From positions 1 to 15,239 of the forward strand of contig JAQVBP010000069.1 in assembly GCA_028690255.1 (NCBI GenBank): a DNA stretch of 15,239 nucleotides, written 5' to 3'. The position numbers were made by a program, and so were the translations under genes. Positions within the stretch are counted from its first letter, which is position 1, and every line of letters begins with the position of its first letter. The notes below the pieces were generated by a model. It was not told where the DNA came from, made no database searches, and was given only the letters and a program-made list of their open reading frames with translations. Shown piece after piece: positions 6,806 through 12,909 of the stretch. This stretch comes from Methanosarcinaceae archaeon (GTDB lineage: Archaea > Halobacteriota > Methanosarcinia > Methanosarcinales > Methanosarcinaceae).

Positions 6806-8324
6806 TTACAGTCCCTTCCCTTTCATGCCAGCCATACGGACCTTCGCCTTTAACTTCTGCAATGGATTCTTCCGAGCAGGCAGCAGCTCCTGAGACCGGG
6901 CTTTTCTTTTCCATATCATCCAGACTTACATCAGACAGACCTGCATCAACCTGATCTACATCAGATGTTTTTTCACCCTCACCTAAAGCCTCTGCTATAA
7001 GGGATTCTTCTTCCAGGTCTGCAGCAAGGGCTTCCCCGACTTCCACCGACCCGGCTCCCGCAGATTCATCCTCCGTATGATCCGGTTTCCCCATTTTTTT
7101 CTGCAGGTACAGAACCCCTGCTGTTGACGAGAACAGGATTATAAAGAGCAGGACCATCAGGTGCTTGAGCATAAGCAGGACGTTGTTAAATATGGGGTCA
7201 AGATTGCTGTATGCAAGGACTGTGTTTATGTTGAGCAGCACGAAGACTGCACTCAGGATCAGGAGGATGGAGGAGGTAATTACGGAATTAAGAACCCTTT
7301 TGAATATTGCATTTCGCCTGTAAGCCAGAATTCCTCCAAGCAGCAGCAGGACCAGGGAGAGGCTGAGCCCTGAGAGCACGGAATCCTTTACAAACCGGCC
7401 CCTGGCCCTGGCCTTTGCCTCGTTCCAGTCTTTTATTTTCCGGGCCGAAAGCGGGAACCCCACGGTGTCTTCATAGTACAGGTTTGTGCCGGGGTGAAGA
7501 TAATACATCAGCAAATCATCATTACCCTGATAATTGCGCTGATTGGGGAGCATCTCCTTTGCATAGAGGTCATTTGCAAGGCTGATCTCCTCGGGAGTGA
7601 GCTCCTTAAGCCCTAGTCTGGCCACAGAATCAAGGGTCGGATCAAAGGAGGGATGTGCAAGGGAAAATACTGCGGGGATAAAGAGGAGAAGCCCCATTAT
7701 CAGAAGAGAGTAGCAGAAAATCGGGTTTAAGGCCTTCCGACAGGCTTTCAGAGCTGAAACCCCGCGGGCCGGAAGAGCTGAAAGAAAGCCGCACGTTTTC
7801 CGTTTTATACCGCTAAGCCCTCCCTTTCCGCCCCTTTCCCAGGTAAGGTGGGTTTTTGTAGCAGTGGAGAATTCACCCCCTTTTTCAAAGAGTTTCATAA
7901 TCCCTGCCTTGAGACCACCCAGGACATACAGGATTCCGTGTTTTATGGCAGCCAGGAAACTTAAAATAAGCAAACCGAGCGAGTCCCAGAACTGCTTAAA
8001 AGCACAACCCAATTGAGCTCCCTCTTTATCCCCGGAATAATTATCCCAGGAACTGCCATTTTCCTTCTCACCGTTTCCAAGCATCGGTAGGATCGCTTCA
8101 ACGTCCCCTTTTCCCTTTTCAGAGAGCCTGTAGCGTTTCAGTTCGTCCTGTTCCACAAGGTAATCGAGTTTTTTAAGGTGAAAGCTTAACTGACCGGTTT
8201 TACAGCCTGTGAGTTGCATAAGGTGTGTGAATGTGAGGCTGTCATCATAGAGCTTTTTTACGATTGTGGCCCTGATGGGATTTGAAAGGATCTTTAATAA
8301 CTGTTCTTCGGAATCGTTATCCAT
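6798..8324 (-). CDS. membrane protein with N-terminal ArsR-like winged helix
   Basis: With the ATG at 8324 the protein is 508 residues; a TTG at 8342 would add six. Numbering from that ATG, residues ~5-80 are a winged helix (EEQLLKILSNPIRATIVKKL, then FTHLMQLTGCKTGQLSFHLKKLDYL, then RYRLSEKGKGD). A membrane part with about five hydrophobic segments follows (roughly 116-136, 203-223, 314-334, 347-365, 382-406). Between the second and third is a loop of about 90 residues, probably outside, rich in Tyr and Asn (NQRNYQGNDDLLMYYLHPG). The C-terminal ~95 residues are acidic and low-complexity. This suggests a membrane-tethered one-component regulator. It overlaps the soluble wHTH gene by 8 nt. No ligand can be named. 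Confidence 0.8.
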   Translation of the reverse strand: MDNDSEEQLLKILSNPIRATIVKKLYDDSLTFTHLMQLTGCKTGQLSFHLKKLDYLVEQDELKRYRLSEKGKGDVEAILPMLGNGEKENGSSWDNYSGDKEGAQLGCAFKQFWDSLGLLILSFLAAIKHGILYVLGGLKAGIMKLFEKGGEFSTATKTHLTWERGGKGGLSGIKRKTCGFLSALPARGVSALKACRKALNPIFCYSLLIMGLLLFIPAVFSLAHPSFDPTLDSVARLGLKELTPEEISLANDLYAKEMLPNQRNYQGNDDLLMYYLHPGTNLYYEDTVGFPLSARKIKDWNEAKARARGRFVKDSVLSGLSLSLVLLLLGGILAYRRNAIFKRVLNSVITSSILLILSAVFVLLNINTVLAYSNLDPIFNNVLLMLKHLMVLLFIILFSSTAGVLYLQKKMGKPDHTEDESAGAGSVEVGEALAADLEEESLIAEALGEGEKTSDVDQVDAGLSDVSLDDMEKKSPVSGAAACSEESIAEVKGEGPYGWHEREGTVND

Positions 8325-8382
8325 GTTTTCACTGTTCCACAATTTTTTAAATCTGTAACTGTCTTCGGTCCGGAAGCCTTTG

Positions 8383-8390
8383 CTTATACA
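8383..8390 (-). promoter_or_regulatory. TATA-like box upstream of the membrane wHTH gene
   Basis: On the minus strand TGTATAAG lies about 60 nt before the ATG at 8324, giving a predicted start near 8361 and a short leader. A second AT-rich stretch (TTTAAAAAA, 8343-8351) sits about 24 nt before the ATG and could instead drive a leaderless transcript. No Shine-Dalgarno site is seen before either start. Confidence 0.4.
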
Positions 8391-8404
8391 GGCAATTCCG
8401 GGGC

Positions 8405-8443
8405 CTGTTTTCGAGATCTGTTTTCAAGATCTGTTTTCGAGGT
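8405..8443. repeat. three 13-bp direct repeats
   Basis: Three head-to-tail copies of CTGTTTTCGAGAT (8405-8417, 8418-8430 with one change, 8431-8443 with one change) lie in the intergenic gap, just upstream of the TATA-like box of the membrane wHTH gene. They could be regulator-binding iterons or a neutral duplication. Confidence 0.85.
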
Positions 8444-8467
8444 ATATTTTTGTGCCCGGGTTTGCCA

Positions 8468-10288
8468 TTAAATAAAGATCCGGTCCAGAACCTCTTCGAT
8501 CCAGGACTTTTCCTGGATTTTCCAAAGTCGGATCGTATTGTTGTAGATGAGGTTTTTGGTCGAGTCTTTACTCACAATCAGCCCTTTTTTACATTCAAAA
8601 AGCTGGTTGTCGTGTACGGTATTTTCACTGCTGGCATCTTCAAGGACAATTCCGTTTATAGTGGCCCATACTTCATTTTGGACAAGGGTGTTTCCGACAG
8701 AGCTTTCCAGGTTTACCCCATACTGATAGTTATTATTTATACTGTTATTTCCAAGCCGGTTATCCTCCGCCTTTAGCAGATAGAGACCTGCCCAGCTGTT
8801 ACAGTTCACAGTATTGGATTCGATTGTGTTTCCCTGGCTTTCCTCAATCCGAAAACCCGAGGAAAAATCCTCGGCCCGGTTTTCAAAGAGCCGGTTTTCA
8901 TCCGAAGCTTTAAGGTAAATTCCACTGCTTCCCCTTTCCATGCTGTTGGCCCTGAGAAAGTTCCGGTTTGAGTTTTCGAGTAAGATAGCATTGCCGTTTG
9001 AGTCAAGGAGATTACCTTCCAGAACGCAGCTCGTGCAGTCCCGGAGAAGAATTCCGAAACTCATATCTGAAACCCTATTTTTCAAAAGCGTACTATTTTT
9101 GGCTTCCCGAAGGAAAATACCTGCTTCGGGCCTGCCCCCCCTTCTGGATTTGATCTCGAAACCCCGGACAGTTACGTTATCAGCACTTATTTCAAGAACC
9201 GGCATCTCCGGAATAGCAGGGGTAAGAACCACATGGGTTTGATCTGAAAACCCGGTCTCAAGAATTATAAACTCGCCTATATCGGTATCCGGTATAGGAT
9301 TTCCGTACCCGATAACCCCGTAATCAATTTCTTCTAACTCAAAATTCGTATTCTCTAAATCTACCACTTCTGTCCTTTGAAAATATTTCCAGTATGCTGA
9401 ACTTGTTTCCATAATCCGACCCAGAGTGCGGTTTTCTTCTTCATTCAGGCATATCCGGACGGCCGATGGAGCAAAGACCTCGTTTTCTGAAAAATTTTCA
9501 GACAGGTTTTCAGAAAGATTTTCAGAAAGATTTTCAGACAAGTTTCCAGGTCCTGCTTCTTCAGTGAAACTTCCTGCCTTTTCACCTTCAGACCTACTGA
9601 AAGATGAAATAAGATCAGAGTAGACAACCCGATCCCGTCTCAAAAAAGCGATAGGGTATTTTTTTCTGATTTCCCGAACCGACTCCCCAAGTACAAGCTT
9701 TTCTGATTCCGAAAAGGGGCCGTTTTCGATTTCTTCCAGGAGATCTATTTGCCCGGCCGCATCAAGGATGAGCAACAGGGAAGCAGAGCTTGTGTTTTTG
9801 ATTGAAGGAGATATGTAGATTAAAGTCTCATACCCGGGGTCCAGGTCAAATTCTTCTGTTATCCTGTTAACCTCTGGTATTATTTTATTGATCTCCGGTG
9901 TTATTTTATTGATCTCCGGTGTTATTTTATTGATCTCCGGTGTTATTTGACTGACTTCTAAACTATCAGAAGCCCCGATCCCCGGATTTTCAGAGGGAAC
10001 AGCCCTGTTTTCCGCAATCAGAGTCAGGCTTTTGCCCACAAGCACATTTTCATTGTATTCTCCCGCATATACGAAAACCGTGTCTCCGGTTTCCGCCTGG
10101 TCCACCGCAGTCTGGATACTGCGGAAATCAGCCCAACCCTGCACATCCACAGTAAGCGTCTTTGCAAAGGTTGGATCTGCTGATACCAGCAGAAAGCAGC
10201 CGAGGGCCAGCAGGAAGCAAGCAAAAATTCCGGGTTTTGGCCCCCTTCCGTTTCGTACGTATTTTAAAGTTCTTTGCATGTGCTTCAT
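8468..10288 (-). CDS. secreted NosD-like right-handed beta-helix protein (long)
   Basis: The 606-residue product has a basic N-terminus and a hydrophobic signal (20-36, cleavage probably near 42). VDVQGWADFRSIQTAVDQAETGDTVFVYAGEYNENV (47-82) is the classic start of a surface beta-helix and has a counterpart in the 4892-6193 protein. The helix is then interrupted by an insertion (~95-340) with an ITPEINK tandem repeat (115-142), a helical segment (~180-212) and an LSEN repeat (250-269). The helix resumes with EISADNVTVRGFEIKS and about nine NosD-type repeats to 585. There is no C-terminal TM or sorting signal. Attachment is unclear and the role, possibly glycan or surface binding, is unknown. 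The spacing between AAGAG and the ATG at 10288 is too short, so ATG 10279 is also possible. Confidence 0.82.
   Translation of the reverse strand: MKHMQRTLKYVRNGRGPKPGIFACFLLALGCFLLVSADPTFAKTLTVDVQGWADFRSIQTAVDQAETGDTVFVYAGEYNENVLVGKSLTLIAENRAVPSENPGIGASDSLEVSQITPEINKITPEINKITPEINKIIPEVNRITEEFDLDPGYETLIYISPSIKNTSSASLLLILDAAGQIDLLEEIENGPFSESEKLVLGESVREIRKKYPIAFLRRDRVVYSDLISSFSRSEGEKAGSFTEEAGPGNLSENLSENLSENLSENFSENEVFAPSAVRICLNEEENRTLGRIMETSSAYWKYFQRTEVVDLENTNFELEEIDYGVIGYGNPIPDTDIGEFIILETGFSDQTHVVLTPAIPEMPVLEISADNVTVRGFEIKSRRGGRPEAGIFLREAKNSTLLKNRVSDMSFGILLRDCTSCVLEGNLLDSNGNAILLENSNRNFLRANSMERGSSGIYLKASDENRLFENRAEDFSSGFRIEESQGNTIESNTVNCNSWAGLYLLKAEDNRLGNNSINNNYQYGVNLESSVGNTLVQNEVWATINGIVLEDASSENTVHDNQLFECKKGLIVSKDSTKNLIYNNTIRLWKIQEKSWIEEVLDRIFI
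9495..9542 (-). repeat. four 12-bp repeats encoding (L/F)SEN
   Basis: Four in-register 12-bp units encode the LSEN/FSEN tetrapeptide run in the insertion of the long NosD-like protein. Two central units are identical. The product is a Ser/Asn/Glu-rich, probably disordered linker. Confidence 0.85.
9880..9942 (-). repeat. three identical 21-bp tandem repeats encoding ITPEINK
   Basis: Units 9880-9900, 9901-9921 and 9922-9942 are identical at DNA level and encode three copies of a 7-residue unit read as ITPEINK. Degenerate copies flank both sides (EVSQ... and IIPEVNR...). The identity at silent positions points to a recent expansion and likely length variation between strains. Confidence 0.9.
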
Positions 10289-10330
10289 CTCTTAAAGTGT
10301 TCTATCTTACGTCATTTTTTTCAATTACCC

Positions 10331-10351
10331 GGTCTACAGACCTTAGGTCTG
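10331..10351 (-). promoter_or_regulatory. GGTCT/AGACC inverted repeats in NosD-like leader
   Basis: CAGACC (10337-10342) and GGTCTG (10346-10351) form a 6-bp stem with a TTA loop. A further GGTCT at 10331-10335 could pair with the same AGACC, so the arms are mutually exclusive at DNA level. The site lies in the predicted leader, between the TATA box at 10403 and the start at 10288. Confidence 0.4.
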
Positions 10352-10402
10352 AGGAGACTGACAGGGCCCGCCTATAGGGCAGTTTCCTCTTTGGCTGGCA
10401 TC

Positions 10403-10411
10403 AATATATAG
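10403..10411 (-). promoter_or_regulatory. TATA box of the long NosD-like gene
   Basis: On the minus strand CTATATATT predicts transcription from about 10383 and a leader of about 95 nt. It is the best TATA match upstream of the 10288 start. Confidence 0.5.
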
Positions 10412-10449
10412 ATTTTTGACAAGAATTTCAAAAAAAGAGTAGCCCTTTA

Positions 10450-10480
10450 TTGGAAACGATTTTCCAATTATAGTTGGAAA
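10450..10480. promoter_or_regulatory. three alternating TTGGAAA half-sites
   Basis: TTGGAAA (10450-10456), its complement TTTCCAA (10461-10467) and TTGGAAA again (10474-10480) make two overlapping inverted repeats. They lie 40-75 nt upstream of the predicted TATA box of the long NosD-like gene, a suitable place for an activator site. No regulator is identified. Confidence 0.5.
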
Positions 10481-10715
10481 CACTTGCTTGCATACGTTTT
10501 TGAAATTATAGTACAGTGTATAAATTTATCTTGAGCCCGGTAAATATTGTGAAAATTAGACTAATGTAATTCGAAGGGAAAAATTAAAATCAAGATTTCT
10601 GTAACGAACCCCAAAAACTTATACAAAATTTACACCGGGCAAGAACTTATGCTCACCCAGCTTTAAAATTCGGAATTTTGAATATCTCGATCCAGGATCA
10701 CTATCAAGAGGACTT

Positions 10716-11033
10716 TCAACCACGGAACACACGAAAGGACACGGAAACCGGCCTTCGGCCGGTGAGTACACCGGGATTAAAAAGGCCCCCTACAAGTATC
10801 GATCTCCCCCGATTCCCGGAAACCCAGCCATAAAGGACCGGGACTGCGGGCATAAGCAAAAGGCTGACAATTTCGAGGACGAAAAACCAGAAATTCCAGA
10901 GAGTTGAGCGGAGGAGGGCTACCTGATTGAGGAGCTGCACCACAATAAAGGGAACTGCCAGCCCCAGCACTAAGGTCAATATTAAATTTACCAGTTCAGA
11001 AATAAGCGAAAATAAGCTGGAATTTTTCTGCAA
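10716..11033 (-). CDS. hypothetical small membrane protein, C-terminus from intergenic repeat
   Basis: The family is not recognised. The 105-residue reading frame starts with TTG at 11033, preceded by a GGGGG-rich ribosome site. It has two strong hydrophobic stretches (about 10-40 and 46-70) and then a hydrophilic tail. The last ~17 residues (from about 89, TGRRPVSVSFRVFRG) are encoded by a sequence of the ACACGAAAGGACACGG type, which resembles a dispersed non-coding repeat and includes a hairpin. The original stop may therefore have been lost and the tail acquired. The gene follows the wHTH regulator by 77 nt on the same strand, so the two may form a unit. Confidence 0.5.
   Translation of the reverse strand: MQKNSSLFSLISELVNLILTLVLGLAVPFIVVQLLNQVALLRSTLWNFWFFVLEIVSLLLMPAVPVLYGWVSGNRGRSILVGGLFNPGVLTGRRPVSVSFRVFRG
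10719..10763. repeat. ACACGAAAGGACACGG-type repeat with ACCGGCC hairpin
   Basis: The stretch CCACGGAACACACGAAAGG followed by ACACGG resembles the CACGAA/ACACGG repeats scattered in many archaeal and bacterial intergenic regions. It is followed by a perfect 7-bp inverted repeat (ACCGGCC at 10747-10753, GGCCGGT at 10757-10763) with a TTC loop. Family membership is from memory, not a search. Confidence 0.45.
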
Positions 11034-11040
11034 TTGCTAC

Positions 11041-11080
11041 CCCCTACCTGTTTTATTTCCCCCCTACCTATTTTATTTAT
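11041..11080. repeat. 20-bp tandem repeat between wHTH and small membrane gene
   Basis: Two copies of a 20-bp unit (11041-11060 and 11061-11080) match at 17 of 20 positions and begin CCCCTACCT. On the minus strand they supply the AGGTAGGGG ribosome-site sequence, and the second copy has a TATA-like AAATAAAATA. The 20-bp period places both copies on the same face of the helix. Confidence 0.75.
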
Positions 11081-11110
11081 TCCTGACGTTTGCCGACCCT
11101 TCTGACAGGT

Positions 11111-11479
11111 TCAGGGCAAAAGAAGGCAGTCCCTGAGCAGGGTCAGAGCCGCTTCCCTGCCTTTGGCCCCTTTCCCCGGGACCAGGACAATCATTTTTTC
11201 GACCCGGACATAAACTTTTATTTTCCTTCCTTTCTGGCTCCACCTGAAATCCGCAACACGGATAAGGTCGGTGTCAAGCAGGGCATCGAGATGGTACTGG
11301 AGGGTACTGAGCCTGAGCTTCAGCCTTTCCGCAAGTTCGCTTGCGGACATATTCCCGGAATCAAGGAGCTGTAAGATCCTGATCGAAGTTTCGTTAGAGA
11401 GGGCCTGTATGAGTTTTCTGGAATCCCCGGAGAGAGGCAGGACTTTCAGTATATCTTCCAAATTTTTCTCCTCATGCAT
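11111..11479 (-). CDS. ArsR-like winged-helix regulator (paralog of 6371-6805)
   Basis: This 122-residue product aligns with the 6371-6805 regulator: LPLSGDSRKLIQALSNETSIRILQLLD, then MSASELAERLKLRLSTLQYHLDALLDTDLIRVADFRW, then SQKGRKIKVYVRVEKMIVL. The recognition helix is about 55-67 and the basic wing 82-94. It lacks the CxxCxxC. ATG 11479 is favoured by AGGAGG just upstream (11484-11490). The frame stays open to a TTG at 11608, which would add 43 residues with a hydrophobic segment (LFILIISFILAFWFKMLF) and could tether it to the membrane. A TATA-like box with the shared 33-nt element lies at about 11663-11697. It is a likely transcription factor with unknown ligand. Confidence 0.82.
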   Translation of the reverse strand: MHEEKNLEDILKVLPLSGDSRKLIQALSNETSIRILQLLDSGNMSASELAERLKLRLSTLQYHLDALLDTDLIRVADFRWSQKGRKIKVYVRVEKMIVLVPGKGAKGREAALTLLRDCLLLP

Positions 11480-11662
11480 CCTAAACCTCCTCTTTACCAC
11501 GGTTTTCCATTCTAATTCGATTTTGAAAAAAGACCTTTTAAAGCAGTCAAACAACATTTTAAACCAGAAAGCCAGGATAAAGCTAATAATCAGGATAAAA
11601 AGGCCCAATAATATGAAGATTCCTGATCTATTCCCTTCTGTCCAACAGTTAGAATTACTTCG

Positions 11663-11697
11663 TATATACCTTTTCTGGCCAGAGCATCAAACGATCA
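11663..11697 (-). promoter_or_regulatory. shared 33-nt promoter element, copy 2
   Basis: The element at 11665-11697 contains the 10-bp palindrome TCTGGCCAGA (11674-11683) followed on the minus strand by GAAAAG and GGTATATA. It is 29/33 identical to 6310-6342, with the TATA-like box in the same relative place. Predicted transcription would start near 11642, upstream of the wHTH gene. Confidence 0.5.
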
Positions 11698-11785
11698 TGA
11701 GAAAAAACCGGGGAAAAAAGCCGGAAATAAAAAACTGATCTGAATTTTTTGTGAACCGTGGGGAAAAATACCCGGAAACAGGAAA

Positions 11786-11794
11786 GTATAAATA
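11786..11794 (+). promoter_or_regulatory. TATA box for a leaderless HTH-gene transcript
   Basis: GTATAAATA preceded by GGAAA (BRE-like) is centred about 27 nt before the ATG at 11817. Archaeal transcription usually begins about 25 nt downstream of the box, so the mRNA should start at or within a few bases of the start codon. No Shine-Dalgarno site is present, in agreement. Confidence 0.7.
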
Positions 11795-11816
11795 GTCAAC
11801 TTCCGGATGTTTACAT

Positions 11817-12272
11817 ATGTTCCTCCCGGCAGGAGAAAAACAGTTTAAATTCTGGGTAATGCACCGACGCGGACTCCCGAACATCAATATCGCCAAGCAG
11901 TTCGGGGTTTCCAGGCAGGCCGTATCCAGAGCGCTGCTCAGCATGGATAAGCGCATTGAAGAAACCCTGCTTGAAATGGCCCGGGCAAACCAGATCGAAG
12001 TGGAAAAGGTCAATTCAAAAAAGGGAGTGCTCTTCGGACGCTCAATCCCCTTCAAAGCCAGCGCAATCATCTTTATCTCGGCCAAACACGGGGTGCAGGT
12101 CTGGTACGAACACGAAGGAGACTGTGGGGCCTGCGAGCGGTACAGGGAATGCATAGAACTGCTCTGGGACTTTGCAGAGGAGATGCAGATAAAACTCAGG
12201 AGCTCCGAGGACCCTACAAAAATTGCGGATGAGTTGTTCAAGAAATTAAAGAAAATGACTGAAGAGGCCTGA
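11817..12272 (+). CDS. HTH transcriptional regulator with CxxCx5C motif
   Basis: The 151-residue product begins with a helix-turn-helix (roughly 18-50, NINIAKQFGVSRQAVSRALL, with QAVSRALL as recognition helix) whose layout resembles Tfx/sigma-like HTH proteins. A charged linker and a second domain (about 68-128, SIPFKASAIIFISAKHGVQV, then WYEHEGDCGACERYRECIELL) follow; cysteines C103, C106 and C112 could bind metal or Fe-S, or respond to redox. I cannot name the family with confidence. It is the first gene before the (G/S)WCP membrane-protein array (33 nt gap) and may regulate it. Its promoter points to a leaderless mRNA. Confidence 0.82.
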   Translation: MFLPAGEKQFKFWVMHRRGLPNINIAKQFGVSRQAVSRALLSMDKRIEETLLEMARANQIEVEKVNSKKGVLFGRSIPFKASAIIFISAKHGVQVWYEHEGDCGACERYRECIELLWDFAEEMQIKLRSSEDPTKIADELFKKLKKMTEEA

Positions 12273-12305
12273 GGTCAGGCAGGAAAGGTCAGGGAAGGGT
12301 AAACG

Positions 12306-12782
12306 ATGAATGCATTATTAGAGAATGTAAGGAAACTGAGTGGGTGGTGTCCCAAAATGGATACCAGCAAAACATCCCGGCGTATGAATGCGAAAACAGA
12401 ATATGATAATGCATGGAGTGTGGCACAGAACCCCGGATCTGAACCGGCTCAGGACCCTGATTATACTGCAGAAAAAGATCACTCCGGCTACCAGGAAAAC
12501 ATGCTCTTGATTTTCCTTGCCTTGCTCCAGTTTTCACCAATCTTGTTCCCGGTCGTGTATCAACGAGAGTTATTCCATATCTTCATTATCCTGAGTGTCG
12601 CTGCCATGTATTACGATGCACATAATATTCGCGCCGGAAGCAATTTTGAGAAGGAGACACTCCGGGGGAATATTGCCGCCTGGCGGCCAATATCCTGGGG
12701 AGCGGTGACATTCTTAGGCGGGGCTATCATTATGGCAATCTACCTGTTTCATCGGAAAGAAATTTACCATGCAAACAACTGA
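12306..12782 (+). CDS. DUF1673-like membrane protein 1 (short)
   Basis: This 158-residue protein starts with the array signature VRKLSGWCPK (GWCP at 13-16), then a polar, cytoplasm-like stretch to about 62 and three hydrophobic segments (66-84, 89-104, 131-148). It lacks the beta-type domain of the two downstream members and is the shortest of the four. From memory the N-terminal RKLxGWCP signature is typical of DUF1673, a family of unknown function known to me from Methanosarcina. The start follows AGGGAAGGG by about 7 nt. Its TGA is 9 nt before a 33-codon micro-ORF. Membrane location is likely; no enzymatic motif is seen. Confidence 0.72.
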   Translation: MNALLENVRKLSGWCPKMDTSKTSRRMNAKTEYDNAWSVAQNPGSEPAQDPDYTAEKDHSGYQENMLLIFLALLQFSPILFPVVYQRELFHIFIILSVAAMYYDAHNIRAGSNFEKETLRGNIAAWRPISWGAVTFLGGAIIMAIYLFHRKEIYHANN

Positions 12783-12791
12783 AGGAGAAGA

Positions 12792-12893
12792 ATGATGGTT
12801 GTGAAACAGCTTTATTTTTCATTTTTTGCTTCGATATGTGTCATCATAGCTGGCAGTGCAGCAACCATAATGGGCTCATTAATAAACAATTAA
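12792..12893 (+). CDS. micro-ORF, single-TM peptide of 32-33 residues
   Basis: ATG ATG at 12792/12795 opens a frame of 33 codons encoding MMVVKQLYFSFFASICVIIAGSAATIMGSLINN, given here in parts: a short start MMVVKQ, a hydrophobic core from LYFSFF to ATIMG, and a polar end SLINN. GGAG at 12784-12787 is well spaced, best for the second ATG. It lies in the 127-nt gap between array members 1 and 2, starting 9 nt after the first and ending 16 nt before the second. A hydrophobic peptide in this position may be a small partner of the array proteins or a remnant of another copy. Confidence 0.5.
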   Translation: MMVVKQLYFSFFASICVIIAGSAATIMGSLINN

Positions 12894-12909
12894 TGGGGAA
12901 AAATAGACC

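Larger units (their letters stand above)
10289..10715. other. 427-nt non-coding region upstream of the long NosD-like gene
   Basis: I see no gene here. The part nearest the NosD-like gene looks like its leader and promoter: hairpins, a TATA box and TTGGAAA half-sites, listed separately. Beyond about 10500 the sequence is AT-rich, with an imperfect inverted repeat (GCCCGGTAAAT at 10535-10545 against the complement of 10630-10640) about 80 nt apart. A TATA-like TATAAATTTAT (about 10519-10529) has no obvious downstream gene. Confidence 0.6.
11480..11816. other. 337-nt region between divergent wHTH and HTH genes
   Basis: It holds a possible N-terminal extension of the minus-strand wHTH (to 11608), the shared 33-nt element and TATA-like box for that gene, and the plus-strand promoter of the 11817 gene. 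No independent gene is supported. A plus-strand frame through 11665-11738 (LFWPEHQTI...) is discussed as a finding. Confidence 0.6.

Noticed and set aside
10384..10411. third copy of the 33-nt promoter element upstream of the long NosD-like gene
   Set aside because: Only TTGATG and CCAG are shared on the minus strand and the palindrome is missing; too little to call a copy.
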